A stretch of DNA of 64,000 bases from JAVSMW01 sp032027005 (GCA_032027005.1 JAVSMW010000009.1:132673-196672), one strand, 5' to 3'; counted from the stretch's first letter, positions 1 to 9,753 are shown. Translations and numbers: made by a program. Notes: generated by a model from the letters alone, not told the origin.

Positions 1-454
1 GCATGGTCATACACATGTGTTCGGCTTCCACCACCACTGCCACACCCAGCGGATTTAAAGACTCCATGATCATGTCCGCCACGGTGCACGTCAGTCTTTC
101 CTGGAGTTGGGGCCTTTTCGCTACAGCCTCAACGGTCCGGGCCAGTTTGGACAGGCCGGTGATTTTGCCTTTTCTGGGGATATAAGCCACATGGGCCTTG
201 CCGAAAAATGGCAGCAGATGATGTTCACACATTGAGTAAAAAGGGATATCTTTGACTAATACCATTTCTTCGTGGTCTTCTGTAAACACAACCTTTAAGA
301 AGCGCTTGGGATCGTCATGAAGACCGCAGAATATTTCCTTATACATTCTGGCAACTCTAGAAGGCGTATCAACGAGGCCTTCACGTTCAGGATCTTCTCC
401 TATCGCTTCAAGTATCATGCGGACAGCTGTTTCTATTTTTTCCTGATCAATCAT
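1..454 (-). CDS. folE: GTP cyclohydrolase I, 3' end beyond window
   Basis: Converts GTP to dihydroneopterin triphosphate, the first step to folate and to the 7-deazaguanine (queuosine) pathway. About 151 codons are present, including the zinc/active-site motif CEHHLLPF followed by GKAHVAYIPR and a late EAEHMCM segment; the family is usually near 185 residues, so about 35 C-terminal residues lie off the window. The ATG at 454 is preceded by GGAGGT (466-461), which overlaps the queE stop region. The gene follows queE by 12 bp, so the pair looks like a queuosine operon continuing leftwards. The translation was read directly from the minus strand. Confidence 0.93.
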   Translation of the reverse strand, partial: MIDQEKIETAVRMILEAIGEDPEREGLVDTPSRVARMYKEIFCGLHDDPKRFLKVVFTEDHEEMVLVKDIPFYSMCEHHLLPFFGKAHVAYIPRKGKITGLSKLARTVEAVAKRPQLQERLTCTVADMIMESLNPLGVAVVVEAEHMCMTM

Positions 455-466
455 AAATAAACCTCC

Positions 467-1207
467 TTAGAGTTGGCCTAAAACTTTATGTGTCTGCGGA
501 ATAACCCGCACATCAGCAAGATAGTTAAGGCATGTCTCCTGAAATTTAAATAGCTGTTGGACTGTTACCACACTATGAGGCGGCACCGACAAAGGGTCAA
601 CGGGCTGGATAACCAGCGGGATGTGGGCGTCAATTTCCCGGATTACCCGGCTTGCCTGACTAATTTCTGCAGCCGTGGTTTCACCTGTGACTACAGTTTT
701 AACATAGATTTTTTTTCTTATCCCGATTCTTAAGAATTCCCTGTGCAAATCCCATTGGACAGGCCCTTTGGTGGCACTGGGCAGTTTCATGTCCATACTG
801 ATTATATCAATACAGTTAATAACATCAGCCAGTCTATCCGCTAATGTCCCATTTGTTTCGAGATAGAAAGGAAGATTATGGTCAGCCAGCAGATGTTTTA
901 GCTCTTTGATGAACCCTGGGTGCAAAAGGGGCTCTCCCCCGGTCAGACTCAGGCTATGAATATATTTTAGAGCAAAGCCGGAAATGATTTTGGCTGTATC
1001 TCCCGGTGTAGCAGGATTGGCATGATGTACAAAATTTCCTGAACCGGCAGCAGTTTCCACTCGAAATACCGGTCCTACATTGTGCCTCGTATCACAATAG
1101 GCACAATGTAGGTTGCATCCTGCAAACCTAAGAAAAATCTGGCGAAGACCCAGAAAAGGTCCTTCCCCCTGGATTGATGAAAACATTTCAACTAAATGGG
1201 CACTCAC
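467..1207 (-). CDS. queE: 7-carboxy-7-deazaguanine synthase, radical SAM
   Basis: Radical-SAM enzyme that rearranges 6-carboxytetrahydropterin to 7-carboxy-7-deazaguanine in preQ0/queuosine synthesis. The 246-residue protein starts with the QueE signature SSIQGEGPFLG and carries the cluster-binding C31-x3-C35-x2-C38 (CNLHCAYC). A SLTGGEPLLHP strand (GGEP motif) binds SAM. The start is a GTG behind AGGGG. The gene is upstream of folE with 12 bp between them. I looked for a preQ1 riboswitch upstream (1208-1399) and did not see one. Confidence 0.93.
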   Translation of the reverse strand: MSAHLVEMFSSIQGEGPFLGLRQIFLRFAGCNLHCAYCDTRHNVGPVFRVETAAGSGNFVHHANPATPGDTAKIISGFALKYIHSLSLTGGEPLLHPGFIKELKHLLADHNLPFYLETNGTLADRLADVINCIDIISMDMKLPSATKGPVQWDLHREFLRIGIRKKIYVKTVVTGETTAAEISQASRVIREIDAHIPLVIQPVDPLSVPPHSVVTVQQLFKFQETCLNYLADVRVIPQTHKVLGQL

Positions 1208-1291
1208 CTGATCCGCCCCTTTTTACAACAATTGCACTCAATGTATGGACTCGTTTTGAGAGAAAAGAAATATTAAATAATTAAATTTTCG

Positions 1292-1303
1292 AGATATTTC
1301 GAC
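1292..1303. promoter_or_regulatory. Spo0A-box-like site
   Basis: The intergenic spacer between queE and the divergent DUF2225 gene holds TTGTCGAAA on the minus strand, matching the Spo0A box core TGNCGAA, with a weaker TCTCGAA 9-10 bases away. It could influence either gene. One 7-mer match in AT-rich DNA is weak evidence, but a second cluster of similar boxes lies at 29830-29860. Confidence 0.25.
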
Positions 1304-1399
1304 AACCTCCTGCTTATAAAGGTAAAATTATTGCAAAAGGAGGAAATTGGCAATAAAGATAGAATCGAAACAAGAAATCATTTCTAGTGAGGCGAGATT

Positions 1400-2419
1400 A
1401 TGACTAAAAACCCTTTCTTTGAGCAGCAGAAGCAATGCCCTGTCTGTAACAATAAATTTACTGTGACAAGGGTACGCAGTTCTGCCTGTTTCGTAATTCA
1501 GCGGGAGACCGATTTTCACGTTAAATATAGGGATTTAGACCCCCTTCTGTATAGTATATGGGTTTGTCCCAACTGTCAATATGCTAACACTGATAAGGAG
1601 TTTGTTCAGGATTTCAAACCACATGAACTGGAAAGATTAAAAAAAGGCCTGTCCCTTCTGAAGTCTGAAGAACCAGACTTATCCGGTGCCAGAACCCTTC
1701 CAACTGCTTTACGGGCTTTGGAGCTGGCTATTAGAACGGCAATGATCAGACAGGCACCGGCGATAGTCCAAGCCGGATTATACCTGCGCAGCTCGTGGTT
1801 AATGCGGGATTTGGGAAAAACAAGGGAAGAAGTGAAGTATGCGGAACAAGCCAAAAAGCTTTACCAGCAATCCTTCGAAAAAGAATGGGGTCACGTTTCG
1901 GCAAAAATGAGTGATGCCAGAATAATGTATCTCATCGGTGAACTGAATCGCCGTATGGGCAATAACGAGGAAGCTATCAAGTGGTTTAGCCGAACCATGT
2001 CAGCCAAGGCTATCAATTTAGAACCGGAAATTAAACGTTTAGTCAGAGACCAATGGGAAACAGCCAGGGAGGATTACAAAAAACTGCAGCTTAAACCTGA
2101 CCCGGTTGCACCTGCTCTTGACACTCCACCTAGCCCTGCGCCTGTGGTGCCGCCTGCTGATACTGGACAGGTCCACGCATCTGCAAAAAGTTCGCGGGGT
2201 GCCAAAATTAAAATGTTTCTTAATCTCTACATGGACCAGATCAATTGGTTAAAGAGTTCAGCAAATAAAATACACGATAAGCACAAAATTGTTGTGGAAA
2301 AAGAAATGGTGATTAGAGCCATCATTGACGCAGTCATGGAAAAAATGCCGGACTTAGATGATTTTAAATCTGAAGAAGAATTGAAACATTTGATAATGAA
2401 GAGACTTAATGTTGATTAG
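1400..2419 (+). CDS. DUF2225 family protein
   Basis: A 339-residue cytoplasmic protein of the DUF2225 family, known mainly from Clostridia and Bacilli; no reaction is established. Two cysteine pairs, CPVC at 13-16 and CPNC at 56-59, form a split zinc-ribbon-like N-terminus. A helical TPR-like middle follows (GELNRRMGNNEEAIKWFSRT), then a proline-rich linker near 245-265 and a charged C-terminal helix. The ATG follows GAGGCGAGATT. It is transcribed alone, divergent from queE, and ends in its own terminator at 2465-2501. Confidence 0.8.
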   Translation: MTKNPFFEQQKQCPVCNNKFTVTRVRSSACFVIQRETDFHVKYRDLDPLLYSIWVCPNCQYANTDKEFVQDFKPHELERLKKGLSLLKSEEPDLSGARTLPTALRALELAIRTAMIRQAPAIVQAGLYLRSSWLMRDLGKTREEVKYAEQAKKLYQQSFEKEWGHVSAKMSDARIMYLIGELNRRMGNNEEAIKWFSRTMSAKAINLEPEIKRLVRDQWETAREDYKKLQLKPDPVAPALDTPPSPAPVVPPADTGQVHASAKSSRGAKIKMFLNLYMDQINWLKSSANKIHDKHKIVVEKEMVIRAIIDAVMEKMPDLDDFKSEEELKHLIMKRLNVD

Positions 2420-2464
2420 CCTGTCCACCTCTATCCTTTGCATGCATTGCCCTCAAAATACAAT

Positions 2465-2501
2465 GGGACCAACCTTAATCACACAGGTTAGTCCCGTTTT
2501 T
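2465..2501 (+). terminator. Rho-independent terminator of DUF2225 gene
   Basis: Inverted repeat GGGACCAACCT / AGGTTAGTCCC followed by GTTTTTT, 45 bases after the DUF2225 stop codon. Confidence 0.7.
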
Positions 2502-2630
2502 CCGATGGCTAACCGCCACTAAGACTCCCGCTTCTGTATGCGGGAGATAAGTGGCGCTAAGCCCCTGGATAAGTTCAACTAAACTCCAGGTGGAGAAAAA
2601 AGCTCCACCTGAAGTAAGTTTCACTTTATC
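2502..2630 (+). repeat. Interspersed structured repeat, type A copy 1
   Basis: A 129-bp element recurring as a tandem cluster at 56925-57184. It folds into a nested cruciform (GCCAC..CTCCCGC / GCGGGAG..GTGGC) and a second long hairpin (CCAGGTGGAG / CTCCACCTG), separated by an AGTTCAACTAAA motif, and ends in AAGTTTCACTTTAT. The right end abuts the TAA of the adjacent minus-strand TPR gene (2631-2633). There is no coding capacity. The architecture resembles type-B repeats at 31454 and 39155 and the structured right ends of IS200/IS605-type elements (inference). Confidence 0.75.
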
Positions 2631-3803
2631 TTACTGCAGTCCTAAGGCTTTGTTGTAACAATTAACTGCTTCCTGGCTCTGACCCAGTTTTTCAAAGACC
2701 AGCGCTTTATAACTCCAGACCTCCCTGTTATTTGGCTCATTTTCGATAACCTGGTTAAAGCAGTCCAGGGATTCTTCATAACTTTTCAGCTTGCTGAGGC
2801 TACTTCCTTTATTTATTAAAACCAGGCTGTTATCCGGCTCCAGTTCCAGTGCCTGCTCATAAATCTCCAGGGCATCACTGTAACGTCCCACGGCATCAAG
2901 ACAAAGTCCTTTGTTATTGAGGAGAGTTGTATCGGTGGGATGAGTTTGCAGGGCTTGATCAAAGCATTCCATAGCCTCCATATGGCGGCCCAGTTTAAAA
3001 AGACACGTGCCCTTGTTGCTGGCTAAAGTCAGGTCATCGGGGTTTAGTTCCAGAGCCAGGCTGTAACATACCAGTGCTTTATCGATATGCCCCAGCTCCA
3101 CCAGTGAAAACCCCTTGTTATTAAGAAGTTCAACATTGATTAACCCCAGTTTTTCCGCCCGGGTATAACAATTGAGAGCATCCTGGTATTGGCCAAGATT
3201 ATTGTGACAAAGGCCCATATTGATAAAAACTGCCGGATTGCCTGGTTTTAACTGAACCGCTTTGGCAAATAAGCTTAAAGCCGAATTGTAATCCTGGTTT
3301 GAAATGTAGCATAAACCCAGGTTCATTAAGGCTTCGATGTTTTTAGGGTCTGTCTTGAGCATCTGTTGGCAGCAGGACATGGCCTCCTGGAGGTTGTCAG
3401 AAGTCCGGTTATCCTCCGGAATTACAACATCTTCCTCTTCTGTAACTTCTGCAACTTCTGCAACTTCTATAGCTTCCGTAACGTTCCCCGCCCAGTGCAC
3501 AGGGGCGGGATCAAGACCAAATAACGCGGCCCTCCGGAAGGAGTCTGCTGCTTGTTTGATCAATCCATGTTTATACTGCAGGTGTCCGATTTTAAAATGC
3601 AGATGTGCATTATCGGGTGCCATCAGCACTGCCTGAGTGTAGTGATATAGGGCTTTATCTTCTGAGCCGGCAGTTTCATAAAAGGCTCCTGCCATGGTAT
3701 GAAAAGTTGCAGGTGAAAAAAGTTTTTTGATAGTAAAGGTAAAAATGGAAACCTTTTGCCTGAAAGCAGTTTCTTTTTTATTGAAAATAACAGGGCTTGT
3801 CAT
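2631..3803 (-). CDS. TPR-repeat protein
   Basis: A 390-residue protein made of tandem tetratricopeptide repeats, most clearly from about residue 145 onwards (blocks such as NLGLCYISNQDYNSALSLF, about 34 residues apart). Residues 110-125 form an acidic linker with an imperfect EVAEVAEV repeat between the N-terminal and main TPR arrays. No signal peptide or membrane segment is visible. TPR arrays act as protein-binding scaffolds; the partner is unknown. The start is ATG with GGGGAG about 12 bases upstream. A second TPR gene lies upstream (4134-5237), separated by a terminator, so the two are probably transcribed separately. Confidence 0.85.
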   Translation of the reverse strand: MTSPVIFNKKETAFRQKVSIFTFTIKKLFSPATFHTMAGAFYETAGSEDKALYHYTQAVLMAPDNAHLHFKIGHLQYKHGLIKQAADSFRRAALFGLDPAPVHWAGNVTEAIEVAEVAEVTEEEDVVIPEDNRTSDNLQEAMSCCQQMLKTDPKNIEALMNLGLCYISNQDYNSALSLFAKAVQLKPGNPAVFINMGLCHNNLGQYQDALNCYTRAEKLGLINVELLNNKGFSLVELGHIDKALVCYSLALELNPDDLTLASNKGTCLFKLGRHMEAMECFDQALQTHPTDTTLLNNKGLCLDAVGRYSDALEIYEQALELEPDNSLVLINKGSSLSKLKSYEESLDCFNQVIENEPNNREVWSYKALVFEKLGQSQEAVNCYNKALGLQ

Positions 3804-4133
3804 ATCTGTGCGTCTCCCCTTTTGATTGATTTAGCCAGTTTCTGTTGAATCAAATTCTATTGTTTAAAAGCCTTTCCCTGCAAGAGAGAGTGAGAATCGT
3901 ACGTCAAATAACACCACTAAATGACATAAAAAAATCCCGAAATAGCTCGAAGCATTTCGGGTAAAAATGTGAGAATTATATTGAACCCTGGAAACCGCGG
4001 GTTGATAGGTTTGGCCATCAGACTCAAAACTGCAAAAAGTCAATGTTTATGTCGATGATATTTGCGATTTCAGAAAAATATCTACACAATATCAGCTGTT
4101 TTCGGTGCTTGTGATACAAAATTACATATCTGT
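3804..4133. other. Intergenic, 330 bp
   Basis: No open reading frame or RNA family recognised. It holds the terminator at 3936-3961 and the 5' region of the downstream TPR gene. A G/C-rich patch (3985-4015) did not match any riboswitch consensus I know. Confidence 0.5.
3936..3961 (-). terminator. Rho-independent terminator
   Basis: CCCGAAAT / ATTTCGGG hairpin followed on the minus strand by ATTTTTTT. It would end the transcript of the TPR gene whose stop is at 4134, about 170 bases upstream. Confidence 0.7.
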
Positions 4134-5237
4134 TTAAGGGGTATTTTCTCGCCATTTTTCTTGTAAAAGTTTCAGCTTTTCCATAATATCTCCGTGATCA
4201 AAATTTGAGTATGACACTTCAGGCTCAGCAGGTTGATCAATGATTTCCGGCCTGGTATCTGATTTGACCGGTGCCTCCTGGTGAGTAAGGATCTCAGGTG
4301 CTGCAGGCTGGATTAACTCATCAAGCAGAAGCTTTGCCTTTTGATGATTTGGCAGCAGCCTCAAGGTTTCCCGAAAATGTTTAATACAAAGCTCCTTTTC
4401 ACCGAGATTCTGGTAGGAGCAGCCTAGGTAATAGTGCGCTGTGCCATTGTTTTTGTTGATGTCCAGGGATTTGTTCAGGCTGGCCACAGCCTCCCAGTGC
4501 CGCTTATCGCGGAGATAAGCAACCCCTAGATTTTTCCATAAATAGGCCAGTTTCGGTGCGATTTCCACCGCCTTTTTGTGCATTTCCACGGCATCCCTGA
4601 CCCTTTTTAACTTAAGATAAATACGGCCCATCTGGTCATAGATGTATTCCAGTCTGGGGTTGATTTCCGCTACCTTATGCAGTGTATCCAGGGCCTGTTG
4701 GAACTTTCTTTTGCCGGCTAGAGCCAGGCTTAACTGGTACCAGGCAAACTCAAAATTGGGGTTCAGCTCAATGGCCTTATTGAGTGCAGCAATTGCTGCA
4801 TCCCATTTCTCCAGGGCATTATAGGATTTCCCGAGACAAAAATAACCCTTAGCATGTTTTTCTTCTAATTCAATTAATTTTGTCAGGTATTCTATAGCTT
4901 CCTCAAATCTTTGTTGTTCACAGGCAATGTAGCCTAGACGATAATAAGCCTGAACATAATTAGGGTTATAATGCAGTGCTGATTTAAATGAATTAATGGC
5001 ATCATTGATGTGCTTAGACTTCAGGTATGAATATCCCAGCCCGTAATGGGCCAAATACATTGCCGGATCAATTTCCAGGGCTTTTTTGTATGTACTGACA
5101 GCATCCCGAAAGTTATTGATCCTGGTGTATGTATATCCTAAGCGGATAAAAGACCATATATCCTGAGGGTCGTCTTGAACGGCTTGTAGATAACTTTCTA
5201 ATTGTTCTGAGGCAAACTCCGAACCGTCTCTCTTCAA
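4134..5237 (-). CDS. TPR-repeat protein
   Basis: About 367 residues, consisting of roughly nine consecutive TPRs (for example AHYGLGYSYLKSKHINDAI, then AYYRLGYIACEQQRFEEAI), with a proline/acid-rich C-terminal tail. No signal peptide. I place the start at the TTG at 5237 because GGGAGGGG lies six bases upstream. The frame stays open to an ATG at 5276, but that adds a hydrophobic 13-residue extension without a ribosome site. It lies 75 bp downstream of sbcC and may be the last gene of the add-sbc run. Function beyond protein binding is unknown. Confidence 0.82.
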   Translation of the reverse strand: MKRDGSEFASEQLESYLQAVQDDPQDIWSFIRLGYTYTRINNFRDAVSTYKKALEIDPAMYLAHYGLGYSYLKSKHINDAINSFKSALHYNPNYVQAYYRLGYIACEQQRFEEAIEYLTKLIELEEKHAKGYFCLGKSYNALEKWDAAIAALNKAIELNPNFEFAWYQLSLALAGKRKFQQALDTLHKVAEINPRLEYIYDQMGRIYLKLKRVRDAVEMHKKAVEIAPKLAYLWKNLGVAYLRDKRHWEAVASLNKSLDINKNNGTAHYYLGCSYQNLGEKELCIKHFRETLRLLPNHQKAKLLLDELIQPAAPEILTHQEAPVKSDTRPEIIDQPAEPEVSYSNFDHGDIMEKLKLLQEKWRENTP

Positions 5238-5312
5238 AAAAAACCCCTCCCAACAATCCAACCTAATAATAAACATATGAAGAAAATGGTTGTTTATGAC
5301 AGGGGTTTTAGT

Positions 5313-8300
5313 TTAGCTTTTTTTCATCAGCACTTTACTGCCTGCTCCGTCATTGGTGGAAGCCAAAATTTCCAGGTATCGGGGCATCCTGCTGCGCAGT
5401 TCCGGAACATGGGTAATGATGCCTACCAACCTATGGCCATCATGGAGCCTTTCCAGGGCATTCACAACGACTTCCAGTTTTTCCGGATCTAAGGTGCCAA
5501 ACCCTTCATCCAGAAAGAAAAACCCAAGGGGAAACTGGCCTTTTAGCTGTATTTTGGAGGACAGGGACAGAGCCAGGGAAAGGGAGGTGAGAAAAGTCTC
5601 GCCGCCGGATAAGGTATTTACAGGTCGGCGCTGACCGGCATTGTAGTTGTCTCGCATGACAAAATTACAGCCTTCATCAAGCTCAAGAGCATAGCGCTGG
5701 CCTGTCAGGCCTGCCAATCTGACGGAAGCCTCGGCAGCCATATCCCGCAGGTGCTCTTCAGCCAGGAATTGAACCAGCTTACGGCCCTTGAGCAGGCTGA
5801 CCAGCCTCACCGCAAGTTCCCGCCGCCGGGTCAGGCGGTCTATCTCTGCCTTTAGCCTCAGCCACTCGACCTGCCTGTTTTTTAAATCACCCAGGCTTTT
5901 TTTCAAGGCTCCCTGTTCTCTCACCGCCTCATCATATTCCTCCTGGATTTTTTCCAGGTTTAGGCGCAGACTTGCGATTTTTTCCCGGTCAAAAGGCTTA
6001 TCCTTGATTTTGACACTCACCTCTCTGAGCCTCTGGTCCACAAAATCCCGGGCTTTAGCGTAATCATCCAGGCGTTTCCGGATGTTTTGCTGCAGTTCCT
6101 CACTGAGGAGGGCGGACCATAGTTCAGATATTTCTGCGAAGCCCTGTTTGGTCATGCTTTTTTGGAGTGATTCTCTGACCTTATTTAAATGGCTTGTGGT
6201 TTTTTCCAAGCCGGCCTTTAAGGCTTCCAGAACTTTTTCTGCCTCCTGTATCTCCAGCCGGGCATTATCAAGGGTGTTTTTGGCCTCTGTGATTTCACTT
6301 TGCAGAAGCAAAACCTGGGCATTTATTTTTTGCTGAAATTCCTCAGCAGCCAGTCCCCCGGTAATCCCAACAAGGGCGGTCTTGAGCCTGGAGTCGTTTT
6401 CCTCTGCAGTTTGCCCATTATTTTGCAGATTGGCAATTTCGTATTTAAGTCCCAAAAACGCTTCCCTAAGTTGATTGAGTTCAGTCTCCAACCCTTTGAT
6501 TTCACTTTCTCCAGCTGCCAGCTTCATTTCAATTGTTTTATATTCCTGTTCAGCTATGACCAGGGCTTTTTTAGCCATTTTGATGCCGGTTCTGTCTATA
6601 GCAGGCATCCCAGTGAGAGAGTGAATAACAGAGACATAATCCGCCATCAGGGCAGTCTGCTGCTGCCATTTTGCCAAAGCTGCAGCCAAAGCAGCCTGTT
6701 TTCTGTCCAGATTAGGCCGGTGTACAGTGGATATTTCTTCTGATATAGTTCTAAGAGTATTATAGGCTAAGCCCACTTTTCTTTCCCAGGCCATGACCTT
6801 ATCCAGGCCTGCCCGGGCAGCCTTTATCCTATCTTTGGCCGACTCCATGGAAGCGGCGTTCTCGTCATGGCTTTCTGCTCTCAGGGGGTGGCTTGTTGAG
6901 CCGCATACCGGGCATGGTGCGCCAGGCGAAAGTTTGGCGGCCAGACTCCCGGCCATATTTTCCATGATCAGTTTGTCATAGAAATCCTGAGCCTGAGTAA
7001 GCCCTTCATTAGCCTGGGCCGCGACTCCTGTGACCAAGGCATAGATATATTGAGGATTGTCCTCAGACTTCTCCTCAGGCTTGTCCACCAGACTGCTGTC
7101 CAGATATTCCGAAAGATCTGTTTTCAGCGTTCGCTCCGCCGCCGCCTGAGCCTGCTGCCTCCCTGCCAGGGTCTGGGCGGCCTCAAGTACCTGCTGTTCA
7201 GCTGATTCCAGATCAACCAGCACAGCCCCAGCGCTTTCCACACGTGGCCTGATGGCAAGAACCTCAGCCAATTCCTGCTTTTTGAGAAGAAGCTTTTCGC
7301 GGTCTGTCTTGGCTTGCGTGTGCCGCTGGCCTTTTTCTTTTCCCGCAACGGTGAGTTTGTCTAACTCACCCTGTTTTTGGCGCAGATTTTCGTGCATGCC
7401 CTGCATTTCTTTTGCCAGAACCTTGATCTGTCTTTCATAATCAAGAGCCAGCACCACTTGTGGCAATTCCTGCTCCCGCAGGTCTTGGAGCTTCTCTTCG
7501 GCCAAGCCGGACTTTATTATCCCATCTTCCGCCAGCTTCAGCTTTACTTCAGTTCGAGTTAAACAATCTTGCTGCTGCAAAAACTTTACAGTTTCTTCTT
7601 TTTCGCTTTTTTCCAGCTCTACAGCCTGAATTAAAATACCCTTTAACGGTTCTGCTTTTATCGCCCATTCAAGTTTGCTCCGGTCAATTTCCAAACCTGC
7701 CTTTTGTGCTTCTAGTTCGGTCTGCTGCTGCTTTAGTGCAGCAAATTCCCTGTAGAGCAGTTCCAACTGTTCAAGTTCCTTTAAAGCTGTCGCAGTGTCC
7801 TTTTTGGTCTGTTCCCTTTGAAGTACCAGCTTATTATGCCGGCTCAGTTTTTCTTCAGCCTGAGTGATGGCTTCCTCGGAGGCATCACCCAGCTGTTCTA
7901 AGAGCATCTGGTCGGTGTGAATCTCCTGACCAAGACTGTTTTCCATCCGGGAAGCTTTTTTCCACAGATTTTCTCCATAACGCTCCAAACGCAAAATATT
8001 TTCCAGCATTCTGGCCCGGTCGCCACCGGTCAGCTTCAGGAACTGGTCAAATTTGCCCTGGGGCAGAATGACCGCCCGGGAAAAATCATCAAAAGACATC
8101 CCCAGCAGATGGGCTACCTTGTTATCCATTTCATTGGCCTTGTCGGCCAGGATCTGATTATCGGCAGTGAGCTTAATCAGCCTGGAATGCCTGTTTCGCA
8201 CTGCATCTGGATCGTTTTTTTCCCTGGCATATAACCGTTCAGCCAGGTAAATATCATCACCAAGGGAGAAAGCAAAAGACACTGAGAGCCTATCTTCAAA

Positions 8301-8513
8301 CTGATTCAAAATGCCTCTGGTGCCGCTTTTAGCTCTTTCCACCTTACCGAAAAGGGCTAAGGTAATAGCATCCAAGATAGTTGATTTACCTGAACCGGTG
8401 GGGCCAAAGACGCCAAAAATGCCAAGGGACCCCAATTCAGCAAAATCGATGTCTTGTTCGTCCCGGTAACTTTGCAAGCCCGAAAATTTAAGCCTAATCG
8501 GTTTCAACTTCAT
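5313..8513 (-). CDS. sbcC: Exonuclease SbcC, SMC-like ATPase
   Basis: The ATPase half of the SbcCD (Rad50-Mre11) nuclease, which cuts hairpins and protein-blocked DNA ends. The 1066-residue protein has Walker A GPTGSGKST at 37-45, long coiled coils around a zinc hook CPVC at 534-537, the signature LSGGE near 966 and Walker B FFFLDEGFGTLD just after. I start it at the ATG at 8513 (MKLKPIRLKFSG), which overlaps the sbcD end by 20 bp. The frame extends 47 codons further, but those lie inside sbcD and are unlike SbcC. The TTG two codons later is also possible. Confidence 0.95.
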   Translation of the reverse strand: MKLKPIRLKFSGLQSYRDEQDIDFAELGSLGIFGVFGPTGSGKSTILDAITLALFGKVERAKSGTRGILNQFEDRLSVSFAFSLGDDIYLAERLYAREKNDPDAVRNRHSRLIKLTADNQILADKANEMDNKVAHLLGMSFDDFSRAVILPQGKFDQFLKLTGGDRARMLENILRLERYGENLWKKASRMENSLGQEIHTDQMLLEQLGDASEEAITQAEEKLSRHNKLVLQREQTKKDTATALKELEQLELLYREFAALKQQQTELEAQKAGLEIDRSKLEWAIKAEPLKGILIQAVELEKSEKEETVKFLQQQDCLTRTEVKLKLAEDGIIKSGLAEEKLQDLREQELPQVVLALDYERQIKVLAKEMQGMHENLRQKQGELDKLTVAGKEKGQRHTQAKTDREKLLLKKQELAEVLAIRPRVESAGAVLVDLESAEQQVLEAAQTLAGRQQAQAAAERTLKTDLSEYLDSSLVDKPEEKSEDNPQYIYALVTGVAAQANEGLTQAQDFYDKLIMENMAGSLAAKLSPGAPCPVCGSTSHPLRAESHDENAASMESAKDRIKAARAGLDKVMAWERKVGLAYNTLRTISEEISTVHRPNLDRKQAALAAALAKWQQQTALMADYVSVIHSLTGMPAIDRTGIKMAKKALVIAEQEYKTIEMKLAAGESEIKGLETELNQLREAFLGLKYEIANLQNNGQTAEENDSRLKTALVGITGGLAAEEFQQKINAQVLLLQSEITEAKNTLDNARLEIQEAEKVLEALKAGLEKTTSHLNKVRESLQKSMTKQGFAEISELWSALLSEELQQNIRKRLDDYAKARDFVDQRLREVSVKIKDKPFDREKIASLRLNLEKIQEEYDEAVREQGALKKSLGDLKNRQVEWLRLKAEIDRLTRRRELAVRLVSLLKGRKLVQFLAEEHLRDMAAEASVRLAGLTGQRYALELDEGCNFVMRDNYNAGQRRPVNTLSGGETFLTSLSLALSLSSKIQLKGQFPLGFFFLDEGFGTLDPEKLEVVVNALERLHDGHRLVGIITHVPELRSRMPRYLEILASTNDGAGSKVLMKKS

Positions 8514-9714
8514 CTCCCCCTTCCAGAAGCTCCAAAAACAATGAAAACAGTTCCTTGGATGGGGCTGTCCCAGTTTCACCTGCTGCAAAACGGGTAAACT
8601 TTTCTTCCAGAGACAGTTCAGACAAGCGTCTTTCCCCTGACTGAGAAACTTCAAGTCCGGGCAGCAGCACCTGGATATTGATGATGCCGGGATGCAGTTT
8701 TCTTAATATGGTTATCTGGGACCCCTGCAGTGGTTCATTAGCCTGAATTTTCATGTCAATCCAGGTTTCACTGTTGCCCGGATCCTCGCACCACCCAATA
8801 GCCTCTTCATATGAATTAAACTTTAAAGACCGCATAGGTTTACCGGAAGTAAGCTTGACAGGTATAACGACGGCCTCTGTACCCGGGGAAGCCTCAACCA
8901 GCACAACCTCTTTTTGCTGGTCAGATTCGGAGAAACTATAAGCCAGAGGCGAACCGGAATATCTGCAGGGGACCTTTAGCCCGCCCACCTTCTGAGGGCG
9001 GTGTAAGTGGCCCAGGGCGATGTAATGAGCATCTTGCGGCAAGTAAGCAGGTTCCACCAGATAGGCTCCGCCCAGACTGACATCACGCTCAGAGTCTGAA
9101 TGATGCCCACCAAGGACAAACAGGTGACTGACCCCGATGTTCACCGTATCAGCCCTGAATTTCCCGGCGGCCTGCTGAAAAGCCAGGCCAACCCTTTCAC
9201 CATATGCCTTTTGGATTTCGTTTTCTGTCAGGGCTTCGCTCAAGACCTCGTTCAGCCTTTGTTCAGAGGGGTAAGGAACTGCTGCCACCACAGCAGGTTC
9301 CGGACACCCGGGAATTTCTATTTCCAGCCAGCCGGGTCCCCCTGTTTTGACCAGATTTTGATTTGCCGGCCTGTTTAATGTTTCCCCGGGATAACCCAGG
9401 ATAAAAATGCCATGCTTGTTGGCCAAAGGATTGGCGGCATGCAGCCGGTCCGGACTGTCATGGTTACCGGCAATTACTACAATGGCCCTTTGCCCGTCTC
9501 TGTTCAGCCGTTCCAGGGCATCATAAAAGAGTTCCTCCGCCTCAGCAGGCGGGTTATAAGTATCAAAAATGTCACCGGCAATCAGCACCAGGTGGATTTT
9601 TTCCCGTTCCACAATAGAATAAAGTTCTTCCAGGAAGGCCCTTTGTTCCGGCAGCCGGGAACGCCCTTCCAGGGTACGGCCCAAATGCCAGTCGGAAGTG
9701 TGTAATATGCGCAT
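8494..9714 (-). CDS. sbcD: Exonuclease SbcD, Mre11-type nuclease
   Basis: Mn-dependent phosphoesterase partner of SbcC. All five Mre11 motifs are visible in the 406 residues: MRILHTSDWHLG at 1-12, LIAGDIFDTYNPP, VIAGNHDSPDRL, an IGVSHLFVLGGHH segment and YIALGHLHRPQ. The length is typical for the family. It begins 39 bp after addA and overlaps sbcC, so addB-addA-sbcD-sbcC is probably one operon for processing DNA double-strand ends. Confidence 0.96.
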   Translation of the reverse strand: MRILHTSDWHLGRTLEGRSRLPEQRAFLEELYSIVEREKIHLVLIAGDIFDTYNPPAEAEELFYDALERLNRDGQRAIVVIAGNHDSPDRLHAANPLANKHGIFILGYPGETLNRPANQNLVKTGGPGWLEIEIPGCPEPAVVAAVPYPSEQRLNEVLSEALTENEIQKAYGERVGLAFQQAAGKFRADTVNIGVSHLFVLGGHHSDSERDVSLGGAYLVEPAYLPQDAHYIALGHLHRPQKVGGLKVPCRYSGSPLAYSFSESDQQKEVVLVEASPGTEAVVIPVKLTSGKPMRSLKFNSYEEAIGWCEDPGNSETWIDMKIQANEPLQGSQITILRKLHPGIINIQVLLPGLEVSQSGERRLSELSLEEKFTRFAAGETGTAPSKELFSLFLELLEGGDEVETD

Positions 9715-9753
9715 GTTTTAAATCCCGTTCCTTTCAAAATCGCAAACCTGATT

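Noticed and set aside
1208..1399. preQ1 riboswitch upstream of queE
   Set aside because: No preQ1-I or preQ1-II consensus could be found on the minus strand.
3804..4133. Riboswitch upstream of the TPR gene
   Set aside because: Looked for c-di-GMP and other conserved cores; only a terminator for the upstream gene could be supported.
8514..8654. 47-residue N-terminal extension of SbcC
   Set aside because: Lies within sbcD coding sequence and has no similarity to SbcC; MKLKPIRLKF is the usual start of the family.
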